Source of the DNA: an uncultured Clostridia bacterium
GTDB taxonomy: Bacteria; Bacillota; Clostridia; Christensenellales; UBA1242
Assembly (NCBI GenBank): GCA_937911885.1
Contig: CALDPW010000194.1
Span: 1-5,886 of the forward strand
Direction of reading: 5' to 3'
DNA length: 5,886 bases
Part shown: piece by piece, positions 1 through 5,860 of the stretch
How the letters are laid out: each line of letters starts with the position of its first letter
How positions within the stretch are numbered: the first letter of the stretch is position 1
Notes under the pieces: model-generated
The model's input: only the letters and a program-made list of their open reading frames with translations
The model's database searches: none
Told to the model about the DNA's origin: nothing
Position numbers and translations under genes: made by a program

Positions 1-79
1 TATGATATTCTACCTGAGCAAAGGGTTCAAAAACACCTTTTATATATGGTATATCTGTATCTACAAGAATCTTTAACAT
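1..79 (-). CDS. pdxB: 4-phosphoerythronate dehydrogenase, N-terminal fragment (runs off the window edge)
   Basis: Only the first 26 codons are present; the frame runs open off the left edge. The translation starts MLKILVDTDIPYIKGVFEPF and continues AQVEYH. This closely resembles the start of PdxB (E. coli begins MKILVDENMPYARDLF), including the ILVD strand and the IPY turn. PdxB is a cytoplasmic NAD-dependent D-2-hydroxyacid dehydrogenase family enzyme. It oxidises 4-phospho-D-erythronate in the DXP-dependent route to pyridoxal 5'-phosphate. The NAD-binding and catalytic parts lie outside the window, so function rests on the N-terminus alone. The ATG lies 7 bases after the stop of the upstream DUF721 gene, so the two are probably co-transcribed. 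No Shine-Dalgarno sequence precedes it, which fits a Bacteroidetes origin. Confidence 0.75.
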   Translation of the reverse strand, partial: MLKILVDTDIPYIKGVFEPFAQVEYH

Positions 80-86
80 AGAGTTA

Positions 87-377
87 TTATCTGATTACAA
101 GGTTTTCTATCACCTTATCATTCAACACTTTATTAAGTTGTGCTATAATGTCGTTCTTACGATAATATAAATGAGTCCTTAGTATTGATGAATTGACTGT
201 GCAATATAATGTCTTGTCTTTGAAATACTTGTTAAGGGTTGCAGAAGCCACACTGTTCCCGACAACAAGATCCCAGGCATTGAAAACCCTTACCCTGTTG
301 AGACCGTCTTCAATTCCCTCCTCTTTTATATACTCTTCTATTATATGGGAAATTAACTTTGTATTGCTGCGCTTCAT
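87..377 (-). CDS. DUF721 / DciA-like small protein
   Basis: This 96-residue protein matches the DUF721 (DciA-like) pattern. It has a short helical N-terminus (residues 1-25), then FNAWDLVVGNSVASAT (about 32-47), a YFKD turn, a hydrophobic strand (TLYCTVNSS), an R..L motif and a C-terminal helix-strand ending VIENLVIR. DciA proteins help load the replicative helicase DnaB in bacteria without DnaC or DnaI; their conserved part is a KH-like fold. Here only that domain is present, about the length of the stand-alone versions seen in Bacteroidetes. The ATG is 3 bases after the recF stop codon, implying translational coupling. The gene ends with two consecutive TAA codons. Family membership is well supported; a role in helicase loading is inferred. 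Confidence 0.82.
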   Translation of the reverse strand: MKRSNTKLISHIIEEYIKEEGIEDGLNRVRVFNAWDLVVGNSVASATLNKYFKDKTLYCTVNSSILRTHLYYRKNDIIAQLNKVLNDKVIENLVIR

Positions 378-380
378 ATC

Positions 381-1427
381 CTAAATGACACTATATACAC
401 CTTTTTCTACGGAAAAACTGCTGCACTCTGTAGTAAATCTTTCAAGGATCGATTCCATTCTGACTTTATTGCTGTCCGATATAAAGATTTGTCCAAACCT
501 CTCACTTGAAACCAGACTTAGCAAGTATTCAACCCTTTGCATATCCAGTTTGTCAAACACGTCATCAAGAAGCAATATTGGTGTAAGGGAATACAAATTC
601 TGCATTATAGTAAACTGAGCCAACTTAAGAGATACCAGAAAACTTTTCTGTTGTCCCTGAGATCCGGTACGCTTTAGCGGCATGTTGCACATGAAAAATT
701 CCATATCATCTTTATGAATACCTTTTGAAGTATATCTTATCAAGGCATCTTTGTCTCTGGATTCATGCAAAATATCCTTTAAACTGCCGTTATGCAGATC
801 AGAAACATATGAAATCTCAACATTCTCTTTTGAACCGCTGAGCTGGCTATAGAATTCCTTTACACTCTCCTGCAACTGCATGCACAAGATTTTCCTTTTC
901 TGATATATGTATTGTGCATACTCAGACATTCTCTCATCAATTGTTTCAAGCAATTCAAAAGAGATTGAAGGCATCTTAAGCAACTTGTTCCTCTGAAGCA
1001 ACAGCTGATTATATGACTGGATCTGTCTCAAATACTCCTTATCTGTTTGGGAGAGGATTGCGTTAAGGAATTTCCTACGGTCGTCGGCTGAGCCCATTAT
1101 TAAAGAAGTATCTGAGGGTGAAACCATTACTATTGGATACAATCCAATATGCTCAGAAACCCTTTTATATGTTTTTCCATTCCTCTTGACTGTTTTCTCA
1201 AGATCCTTCTTTATTCCAATACTTACAGAATCCTCTGTTGAATCGTCCAGTACATATGTACCATTGATTACAGTAGAGTCTTCTCCAAATGTGAAGGTAT
1301 AGGCATCGGTAGATGAGAAGTAGCTCTTTGTCATTGAAAGATAATAAATTGCATCTAACAAATTAGTCTTGCCTTCACCATTGTTGCCAGAAATGCAATT
1401 GAATTTTCTGGAAAAATCCAACTGCAC
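381..1427 (-). CDS. recF: DNA replication and repair protein RecF, 5' end missing
   Basis: RecF is a cytoplasmic SMC-like ATPase that, with RecO and RecR, helps load RecA at single-strand gaps. Numbered from the GTG at 1427, the protein shows Walker A GNNGEGKT (14-21), YYLSMTKSYF (28-37), VSPSDTSLIMGSADDRRKFL (102-121), GIHKDD (236-241), the signature SQGQQKS (256-262) and Walker B ILLLDDVFDKLD (284-295). All ATPase motifs are intact. The GTG is probably not the native start. The same frame continues upstream as SNFKNIKG (to 1451), which aligns with the usual RecF opening (M-x-L-x-x-L-x-x-x-NFKNI), and then turns into unrelated sequence (FLICSYHIIW). About nine native residues forming the first beta-strand are therefore missing, cut off at the compositional junction. 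Downstream it is tightly packed with the DUF721 gene. Family identity is near certain; activity of this truncated form is doubtful. Confidence 0.93.
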   Translation of the reverse strand: MQLDFSRKFNCISGNNGEGKTNLLDAIYYLSMTKSYFSSTDAYTFTFGEDSTVINGTYVLDDSTEDSVSIGIKKDLEKTVKRNGKTYKRVSEHIGLYPIVMVSPSDTSLIMGSADDRRKFLNAILSQTDKEYLRQIQSYNQLLLQRNKLLKMPSISFELLETIDERMSEYAQYIYQKRKILCMQLQESVKEFYSQLSGSKENVEISYVSDLHNGSLKDILHESRDKDALIRYTSKGIHKDDMEFFMCNMPLKRTGSQGQQKSFLVSLKLAQFTIMQNLYSLTPILLLDDVFDKLDMQRVEYLLSLVSSERFGQIFISDSNKVRMESILERFTTECSSFSVEKGVYSVI

Positions 1428-1448
1428 ACCTTTTATATTTTTAAAATT

Positions 1449-1465
1449 TGACCATATAATATGAT
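1449..1465. other. Junction between two unlike DNA segments
   Basis: RecF-like coding sequence read on the minus strand is recognisable up to about 1448-1451 (NFKN) and then stops matching the family. tspO begins on the plus strand at 1466 with none of the usual upstream signals. Base composition, translation signals and gene style differ on the two sides. The breakpoint can thus be placed within about 17 bases. No insertion sequence, attachment site, tRNA or direct repeat is visible at the join, only generic AT-rich sequence. An assembly or library chimera is the simplest cause; a real recombination breakpoint cannot be excluded from sequence alone. Confidence 0.72.
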
Positions 1466-1939
1466 ATGAGCAAATTAAGAATTATTAGTATTTCAAAATA
1501 TATTATTACAGCATTAAGCATTATTATTGTTGCAGTGTTAGGAAGTGTTTTTGTTAATTTGGGTATGGATTGGTATTCAAGTGTTAATAAGCCTAGCATG
1601 TGGGTTCCAAGTTTTGTTTTTCCAATTGTTTGGAGTGTTATATATGTTGTTTTTGGAGTAATTTTGTTTTCGCTAATCAAAAACAACAAATTAAACATCA
1701 AATTAACAATATTATTTATTTTAAATGGAATTATTAATATTTTGTGGTGTTTGGTGTTTTTTACTTTGGCAAATCCAATTGTTGGATTAGTGCTTATTAT
1801 AGCAAATGTTTTGTTGGCAGTTATGCTTGTTTACAACATATTAAGCAAGGGTAATGCGTGGTATTATTTTTCCTTAATTTATCCATTGTGGGTAAGTATT
1901 GCAACAACGCTTAATTTGGCAATTTGGATATTAAATTAA
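1466..1939 (+). CDS. tspO: TspO/MBR family integral membrane protein
   Basis: The 157-residue protein is of normal family length, with five predicted membrane helices (about 12-32, 48-72, 77-100, 103-125, 130-155). TspO proteins (bacterial relatives of the mitochondrial translocator protein) bind porphyrins and sterol-like ligands; their bacterial role is linked to tetrapyrrole handling and stress. Family motifs are WYSSVNKPS (36-44), FPIVWSVIYVVFG (52-64), NILWCLVFF (91-99) and the closing LWVSIATTLNLAIWILN (141-157). The usual KPSW is KPSM here, with tryptophan one position later. The ATG at 1466 is the only sensible start because an in-frame stop lies at 1457-1459. There is no Shine-Dalgarno sequence and no complete promoter, unlike the other genes on this side, so its native upstream region was probably lost at the adjacent junction. 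It converges on the nucleoside hydrolase gene. Confidence 0.9.
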   Translation: MSKLRIISISKYIITALSIIIVAVLGSVFVNLGMDWYSSVNKPSMWVPSFVFPIVWSVIYVVFGVILFSLIKNNKLNIKLTILFILNGIINILWCLVFFTLANPIVGLVLIIANVLLAVMLVYNILSKGNAWYYFSLIYPLWVSIATTLNLAIWILN

Positions 1940-1954
1940 AAAATATACAAAATA

Positions 1955-1982
1955 AAAAAGATAGGCTATTACCTATCTTTTT
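1955..1982. terminator. Bidirectional rho-independent terminator between tspO and the nucleoside hydrolase gene
   Basis: A perfect 11-bp stem pairs AAAAAGATAGG (1955-1965) with CCTATCTTTTT (1972-1982) around a 6-base loop. The arm ends give a T-run on both strands, extended by further T-rich sequence after 1982 on plus and by TTTTTTATT on minus. It sits between the tspO stop (1939) and the hydrolase stop (1987), so it can end both convergent transcripts. Confidence 0.88.
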
Positions 1983-1986
1983 ATTT

Positions 1987-2901
1987 TTATTCTTCTGGGG
2001 TTTTTGCTATTCCTAGCAATCCATAGTATAAGTTTTTAAATCCGTTGTAATCCATATCAATTGCAAGGCGGCAATTTGATTCGTGATTAACCACGGTTGA
2101 AACCAAAATTCCTTTATCGTTAACAAATTCGATGCTTGGTTTTACATATTCAAATTTAAAAAGTGTTGGTTCAATAATGTATGCCATAGCACAGCTATCA
2201 TGTGTTGCAGCATGTTCATCGGATACGTGCCCATCACGATAAGCTTCGTATAACTTATTAAAAAATTTTCCGGTTTCGTTTATTTTGCGAAGTTCTTTAA
2301 TTTCAACATCTTCAATGTATGCATAGTGACCAAAATCCATAGGAATAATGGTGATTTTTGCACCACTGTTAATAACAGCTTGGCATGCTTCTGGATCACG
2401 ACTTATATTAAATTCGGGATATGGTTTATCTTGTTGAGCTACGTTATCTTTTGTTCCACCCATAAACACAATTTCGTCAACTAGTGCAGCATCTTCAGGA
2501 TGATCTAACAACATTTTTGCAACATTGGTTAATGGACCACAAACTAAAATTTTTGTGTTTGGGTATAATTGCAATGCCATGTGCATAGCTTCTGGTGCGC
2601 TAAGTGCAATTGGTTTTGTTTTAACGCCGTCATAAGTGTAACTTCCAAAACCGTTTGGACCATGTTTGTCGGTTGTTACTAGTGGGCGTTCTAGGGGATA
2701 AGGTAAGCCTTGTGCAACAGGAATGTTTTTTTCGTATAATTCGCATAGGTGAATAACGTTTTGAGTTGTTACATCAATTCCTTGATTTCCGGCAGTGGAG
2801 CAAAGTAGTCTAATTGCAATGTTTGGTGCAAAAAATGCTTGAATTAAAGCAACTGCATCGTCAATACCTGGATCAATATCAATAATTACTGATTGTTTCA
2901 T
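1987..2901 (-). CDS. Inosine/uridine-preferring nucleoside hydrolase family protein
   Basis: This 304-residue protein is full length for the IUNH family, which hydrolyses the N-glycosidic bond of ribonucleosides to free base and ribose for salvage in the cytoplasm. The N-terminal calcium/ribose motif DIDPGIDDAVAL is at residues 8-19, with D10, D14 and D15 where the Crithidia enzyme has them. N39 (AGNQ), H80 in HGPNGFG, CGPLTN (121-126), EFNISRDPEA (163-172) and the catalytic-region HD pair H234-D235 (ATHDSCA) are all present. Together these suggest an active enzyme of the HD-containing type (group I). Cys121 stands where many relatives have Thr or Gly before GPLTN. Base specificity cannot be read from the sequence, so no rih symbol is given. 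A Shine-Dalgarno-like AGGA (2911-2914) lies 9 bases before the ATG. The gene stands alone, with its own promoter and terminator and no permease or kinase beside it. Confidence 0.93.
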   Translation of the reverse strand: MKQSVIIDIDPGIDDAVALIQAFFAPNIAIRLLCSTAGNQGIDVTTQNVIHLCELYEKNIPVAQGLPYPLERPLVTTDKHGPNGFGSYTYDGVKTKPIALSAPEAMHMALQLYPNTKILVCGPLTNVAKMLLDHPEDAALVDEIVFMGGTKDNVAQQDKPYPEFNISRDPEACQAVINSGAKITIIPMDFGHYAYIEDVEIKELRKINETGKFFNKLYEAYRDGHVSDEHAATHDSCAMAYIIEPTLFKFEYVKPSIEFVNDKGILVSTVVNHESNCRLAIDMDYNGFKNLYYGLLGIAKTPEE

Positions 2902-2934
2902 AATTTTTATTCCTTTTTTATTTTAATTGATTTT

Positions 2935-2963
2935 AGTTTAATATTTTTTTTGTTTTTAGTAAA
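2935..2963 (-). promoter_or_regulatory. Possible sigma-A-type promoter for the nucleoside hydrolase gene
   Basis: On the minus strand TTTACT (2963-2958) and TAAACT (2940-2935) are separated by exactly 17 bases; each matches 4 of 6 consensus positions. The start codon is about 34 bases downstream of the -10. The region is extremely AT-rich, so chance matches are likely; spacing and position are the main support. Confidence 0.42.
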
Positions 2964-3006
2964 GCATTAAAAATGTTATTAATTTATTTTAATTAATATT
3001 TATGTG

Positions 3007-3015
3007 TGTTATACT
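3007..3015 (+). promoter_or_regulatory. Possible extended -10 promoter for the M16 peptidase gene
   Basis: TGTTATACT carries the extended -10 pattern TGn followed by TATACT (5 of 6). No good -35 lies 17 bases upstream (TTTTAA), which extended -10 promoters tolerate. Transcription would start near 3022, leaving a short leader with the ribosome binding site at 3028-3033. This argues against translation starting at 3002. Confidence 0.48.
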
Positions 3016-3027
3016 ACTAAAAATTTT

Positions 3028-3033
3028 AAGAGG
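3028..3033 (+). promoter_or_regulatory. Ribosome binding site that fixes the M16 peptidase start
   Basis: AAGAGG lies 10 bases before the ATG at 3044 and is the only Shine-Dalgarno-like motif near the possible starts. An in-frame GTG at 3038 is only 4 bases away, too close, and the ATG at 3002 lies upstream of the site. Confidence 0.65.
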
Positions 3034-3043
3034 TAATGTGCCC

Positions 3044-4330
3044 ATGAGAATTGTTCATAAGTATAAAAATGGTGCTATTTTAATATATGAAAAAAATAAG
3101 TTGTCTAAAGCAACAGCCATTAGATTTGGAATTAATCGTGGTGGTGCATTAGATAATAACACTGGCAGAAGCCATTTGTTGGAACACATGTTGTTTAAAG
3201 GCACTTCAACAAAAACAAAAGAACAACTTGATGAGGATATTAGGCTTAATATTTCATCGATTAACGCTTCAACATCTTCAAATTCATTGGTTATGCGTTT
3301 TTATGAAAGTAGTAAACAATTTGAAAAAGCTTTGCAAATATGCGCAGATTGTTTTTTAAATTCAAATTTTCCAGCTGATGAACTTGAAAAAGAAAAGCAA
3401 GTTGTTTTGCAGGAAATTATAAGAAGTAAGGATGATCAAAACAGAATAGCATACTTTAATTTATGGAAAACAGCTTATAATTACCCACAAACCAAGTCGC
3501 AAACATTAGGCGATGAAAATAAGATGTTAAAAATATCTCAAAAATCGTTAATTGATTATAAAACAGATAACTTTATTTCTAACAATTTTTACGCAAGTGT
3601 GGTTAGTAGTTTGCCATTTTGCACAATTAAACGCATAATAAAAAAACAATTGGTAGATAAATTAACCCTAGGAAACAAGCCAAATTTTAATGAATATGAA
3701 TTAACAATAAATGCAGAAAGCGCTAGGGTTATTGAAAAGATGGATCGAAACAAAGTTAAGCTTTTGATTGCTTTTCCAACCACAGGTTTTAAAAATTTGA
3801 AGGAAAATTTTGTTTCGGGATTGTTGCTTAAATATTTAAATGTTATAAAATCGCCAATGTGGAACTATTTTAGAGAGAAAAATCAATTGGTTTATGCTAT
3901 TAGCATGGGTAGATCTACCTATAATAATGATGGATTAATAATGTTTAATATTGAAACTGATCCAGCAAAAGTTAATAAGTGCTTTGATGTTTTGTCAGAA
4001 TTGTTTGCCGAATTGCAAAAAGGTGTTGATCAAAAAGAAGTTGATAGAATTAGACGCAATTTTAAAGAAGGCAAAGATAGATATGTAGGGCACCCAACAG
4101 ATTTTTGTATTGATAATATGTATGAGTTGTGGGGACATGGTAGATTGCTAAAACGCAAAGAATTTAAGTTTGAAAAACATGCAATCACTCAACAAAATTT
4201 GCAAAAGTCTATTGATGAAATTATTAACTTTAAAAAGGTTTTTGTAAGCATTGTTGGTAATGTTGATCCTAAAAAAATATATTCAATTAAAAAAATTGAA
4301 CAGGTGTTAAAAAGTAAAACAAGCAATTAG
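3044..4330 (+). CDS. M16 family zinc metallopeptidase (single-chain, two-domain, M16B-like)
   Basis: From the ATG at 3044 the protein has 428 residues, the usual length of bacterial M16B peptidases (mitochondrial processing peptidase-like), which degrade or trim peptides in a clam-shell chamber. The N-terminal half has the inverted zinc motif HLLEH (44-48) inside GRSHLLEHMLFKGT. The third zinc ligand is Glu124 in VVLQEI, exactly 75 residues after the second His, matching the canonical HXXEH(X)75E. The C-terminal half has REKNQLVYAI (277-286), the conserved R-E-x-x-x-L-x-Y region that positions substrate. All catalytic residues are present, so an active enzyme is expected. No signal peptide is seen, suggesting a cytoplasmic location. 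The start at 3002 would add 14 residues (MCVILLKILRGNVP) overlapping the likely promoter. Many Firmicutes carry M16 genes in pairs (ymfF/ymfH); this one is alone. The stop codon lies inside the terminator. Its substrate is unknown. Confidence 0.92.
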   Translation: MRIVHKYKNGAILIYEKNKLSKATAIRFGINRGGALDNNTGRSHLLEHMLFKGTSTKTKEQLDEDIRLNISSINASTSSNSLVMRFYESSKQFEKALQICADCFLNSNFPADELEKEKQVVLQEIIRSKDDQNRIAYFNLWKTAYNYPQTKSQTLGDENKMLKISQKSLIDYKTDNFISNNFYASVVSSLPFCTIKRIIKKQLVDKLTLGNKPNFNEYELTINAESARVIEKMDRNKVKLLIAFPTTGFKNLKENFVSGLLLKYLNVIKSPMWNYFREKNQLVYAISMGRSTYNNDGLIMFNIETDPAKVNKCFDVLSELFAELQKGVDQKEVDRIRRNFKEGKDRYVGHPTDFCIDNMYELWGHGRLLKRKEFKFEKHAITQQNLQKSIDEIINFKKVFVSIVGNVDPKKIYSIKKIEQVLKSKTSN

Positions 4331-4345
4331 TTGCTTGTTTTTTTT
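4316..4345 (+). terminator. Rho-independent terminator overlapping the end of the M16 peptidase gene
   Basis: An 11-bp perfect stem pairs AAAACAAGCAA (4316-4326) with TTGCTTGTTTT (4331-4341) around the loop TTAG, followed by more Ts to 4345. The stop codon TAG (4328-4330) is in the loop, and the last sense codons form the 5' arm. Confidence 0.9.
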
Positions 4346-4388
4346 AGTTTTTAAAATTTGTATATTTTGGTTGTTTTAACATAAATTA

Positions 4389-4417
4389 TTGCAAAATTGA
4401 TATAAATATGATATTAT
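4389..4417 (+). promoter_or_regulatory. Likely sigma-A-type promoter for the CNNM/CorC gene
   Basis: TTGCAA (4389-4394, 4 of 6) and TATTAT (4412-4417, 5 of 6) are separated by exactly 17 bases. The leader of about 30 bases then contains a strong ribosome binding site. This is the best promoter match in the window. Confidence 0.55.
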
Positions 4418-4442
4418 TAGTTGTTAAAAAATTTTTTATTAT

Positions 4443-4449
4443 AAAGGAG
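4443..4449 (+). promoter_or_regulatory. Strong ribosome binding site selecting a GTG start
   Basis: AAAGGAG is a near-perfect anti-16S match, 6 bases before GTG at 4456. It supports GTG as the true start over the downstream ATG codons at residues 8 and 9. Confidence 0.8.
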
Positions 4450-4455
4450 TAAATC

Positions 4456-5847
4456 GTGAGTATACCTCTCCCGAACATGATGTTAAGTGCAGCATTAAAT
4501 GCTGGCGACATTGTGTTATTATTAGTTTTAATTTTATGTTTAGTTTGTTCAGCTTTCTTTTCTTCTAGTGAAACAGCATTTTCAACTGCTAATCACATTA
4601 GAATAAAGAACTATGTTGATGAAAAACGCAAAGGAGCAAGAAAAGCTCTTTACATAATGGAGCATTACGACAAAACATTATCAACAATTTTAGTGGGCAA
4701 TAACTTTGTTAATATTGCCAGCACAACAATTTGTGCTGTTATATTTGGCAAACTTATTATTGATCCAGCACTAGCTAATGTGTTAAACACTGTTATTATG
4801 ACAATTATTGTTTTAATTTTTGGTGAAATTTTACCAAAAGCTATGGCTAAGGCTAACCCTGAAAAGTTTGTATTAAAATTTTCGGGCATAATGTTTTTCT
4901 TAATAAAAGTTATGTATCCTGTTACTATATTCTTTTTATGGATTCAAAAAGCATTATTAAAACGCACTAAAATTCAAGATAATCCAACAGTTACTGAAGA
5001 TGAACTTGAAAGTATTATTGATACCATGGAAGAAGAAGGTGTTTTAGATAGTAACGATGCTGATATTTTTCAAGGTGTTATGGATTTGGATGAACAAACT
5101 ATTTATGATATTATGACACCTAGGGTTGACGTTGTTGCAATAAATATAACTGCAAGCAACGATGAACTTCAATCTTTATTTTTAGAAAGTGGATATTCCA
5201 GACTTCCTGTATTTGAAGAAGATAAAGACCATATGATTGGTATTGTTCATATTAAAGACTTTATGCCAAAGGTTTTAAAAGGTCAAAAATTCTCAATCAA
5301 AAGCATTATGACCGAACCTTTATTTGTTGCTGAAAACATGAAAGCAAAAGATTTAATTAGAATAATGCAAAAAGAAAAGAAACACATGGCAATTGTTATT
5401 GACGAACATGGCGGAACAAGTGGAATTGTTACATTTGAAGACGTTATGGAAGAAATGCTTGGTGATATTTATGACGAGCACGATGAAGAAGATGAAATTC
5501 AAAGCATTCAAAAAGTTTCGGATAACACATATGATGTTAATCCAGAAATTAATTTGGAAGATTTGTTTGAAAGTTTAGAAATTGAACATTTGCCTGAAAC
5601 TGAATATTCAACCTTGGGTGGATATTTATATGAATTAAGCGAAAACTTGCCAGAGTTGAACAAACAATTTGATGTAATTACAGTTGATGAGCAAATGGAT
5701 GATCATGGAAATCTTATATCTAAAACTGTTAAAATTGAATTTACAATAACCGAACTTGAAGATATGCGTATTAAAAAGGTTAGAGCAGTTGTAGTTCCGG
5801 TTGAAGCAAACGAAACAGAAGAAAACGATAAAAAAGCGAGCGAATAA
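4456..5847 (+). CDS. CNNM/CorC-type membrane protein (DUF21, paired CBS, CorC_HlyC domains), probable Mg2+/divalent cation transporter
   Basis: This 463-residue protein has the full CNNM family layout. The DUF21 membrane domain (about 15-170) has hydrophobic segments near 17-36, 76-98, 106-124 and 142-165 and the motifs SSSETAFS (36-43), LVGNNFVN (79-86) and GEILPKAMAKANPE (123-136). The paired CBS module (about 215-340) starts DIMTPRVDVV (218-227) and ends in VIDEHGGTSGIVTFEDV (314-330). An acidic linker DEHDEEDE (340-347) and a CorC_HlyC domain (about 352-434) follow, then an acidic tail. Homologues (CNNM, bacterial CorB, MpfA) export magnesium or related divalent cations, with the CBS pair binding Mg-ATP. 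Older annotations call such proteins hemolysins, which is misleading. Cation transport is inferred from family. It is monocistronic, with a good promoter, strong ribosome binding site and GTG start, and its stop codon lies within its terminator. No Mg-responsive leader structure fits in the short 5' leader. Confidence 0.93.
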   Translation: MSIPLPNMMLSAALNAGDIVLLLVLILCLVCSAFFSSSETAFSTANHIRIKNYVDEKRKGARKALYIMEHYDKTLSTILVGNNFVNIASTTICAVIFGKLIIDPALANVLNTVIMTIIVLIFGEILPKAMAKANPEKFVLKFSGIMFFLIKVMYPVTIFFLWIQKALLKRTKIQDNPTVTEDELESIIDTMEEEGVLDSNDADIFQGVMDLDEQTIYDIMTPRVDVVAINITASNDELQSLFLESGYSRLPVFEEDKDHMIGIVHIKDFMPKVLKGQKFSIKSIMTEPLFVAENMKAKDLIRIMQKEKKHMAIVIDEHGGTSGIVTFEDVMEEMLGDIYDEHDEEDEIQSIQKVSDNTYDVNPEINLEDLFESLEIEHLPETEYSTLGGYLYELSENLPELNKQFDVITVDEQMDDHGNLISKTVKIEFTITELEDMRIKKVRAVVVPVEANETEENDKKASE

Positions 5848-5860
5848 TGCTTGCTTTTTT
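5830..5860 (+). terminator. Rho-independent terminator overlapping the end of the CNNM/CorC gene
   Basis: AAAAAAGCGAGC (5830-5841) pairs with GCTTGCTTTTTT (5849-5860), a 12-bp stem with one G-U wobble and a 7-base loop GAATAAT containing the stop codon TAA (5845-5847). The 3' arm ends in six Ts, followed by AT-rich sequence to the window edge with no further gene visible. Confidence 0.88.

Noticed and set aside
1455..1460. Perfect TATAAT just before tspO
   Set aside because: It is 5 bases from the start codon, has no -35 partner at 15-19 bases, and lies within the junction; AT-rich sequence produces such hexamers by chance.
1449..1465. Integration site or insertion-sequence end at the composition change
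   Set aside because: No inverted repeats, target-site duplication, integrase, transposase or tRNA end is visible next to the join.
1441..1701. Open frame on the minus strand opposite the first half of tspO
   Set aside because: It is antisense to a clear family member, has no recognisable domain and spans the junction.
3002..3043. Upstream ATG as start of the M16 peptidase
   Set aside because: It would overlap the extended -10, has no ribosome binding site, and adds 14 residues with no family similarity; 3044 follows AAGAGG and begins at the conserved region.
3589..3783. Minus-strand open frame inside the M16 gene
   Set aside because: No ribosome binding site or family pattern; it is antisense to a conserved coding region.
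4425..4438. Perfect 14-base palindrome TAAAAAATTTTTTA in the CNNM leader
   Set aside because: A simple A-run next to a T-run in very AT-rich DNA; too simple to call an operator or a stable hairpin.
4346..4442. Possible magnesium riboswitch (M-box-like) before the CNNM gene
   Set aside because: The interval is short, almost entirely A/T, lacks conserved helices, and most of it lies upstream of the probable transcription start.
5393..5578. Plus-strand open frame overlapping the second CBS domain in another frame
   Set aside because: Its sequence is a frame-shifted shadow of the CBS/CorC_HlyC coding region with no independent start signal.
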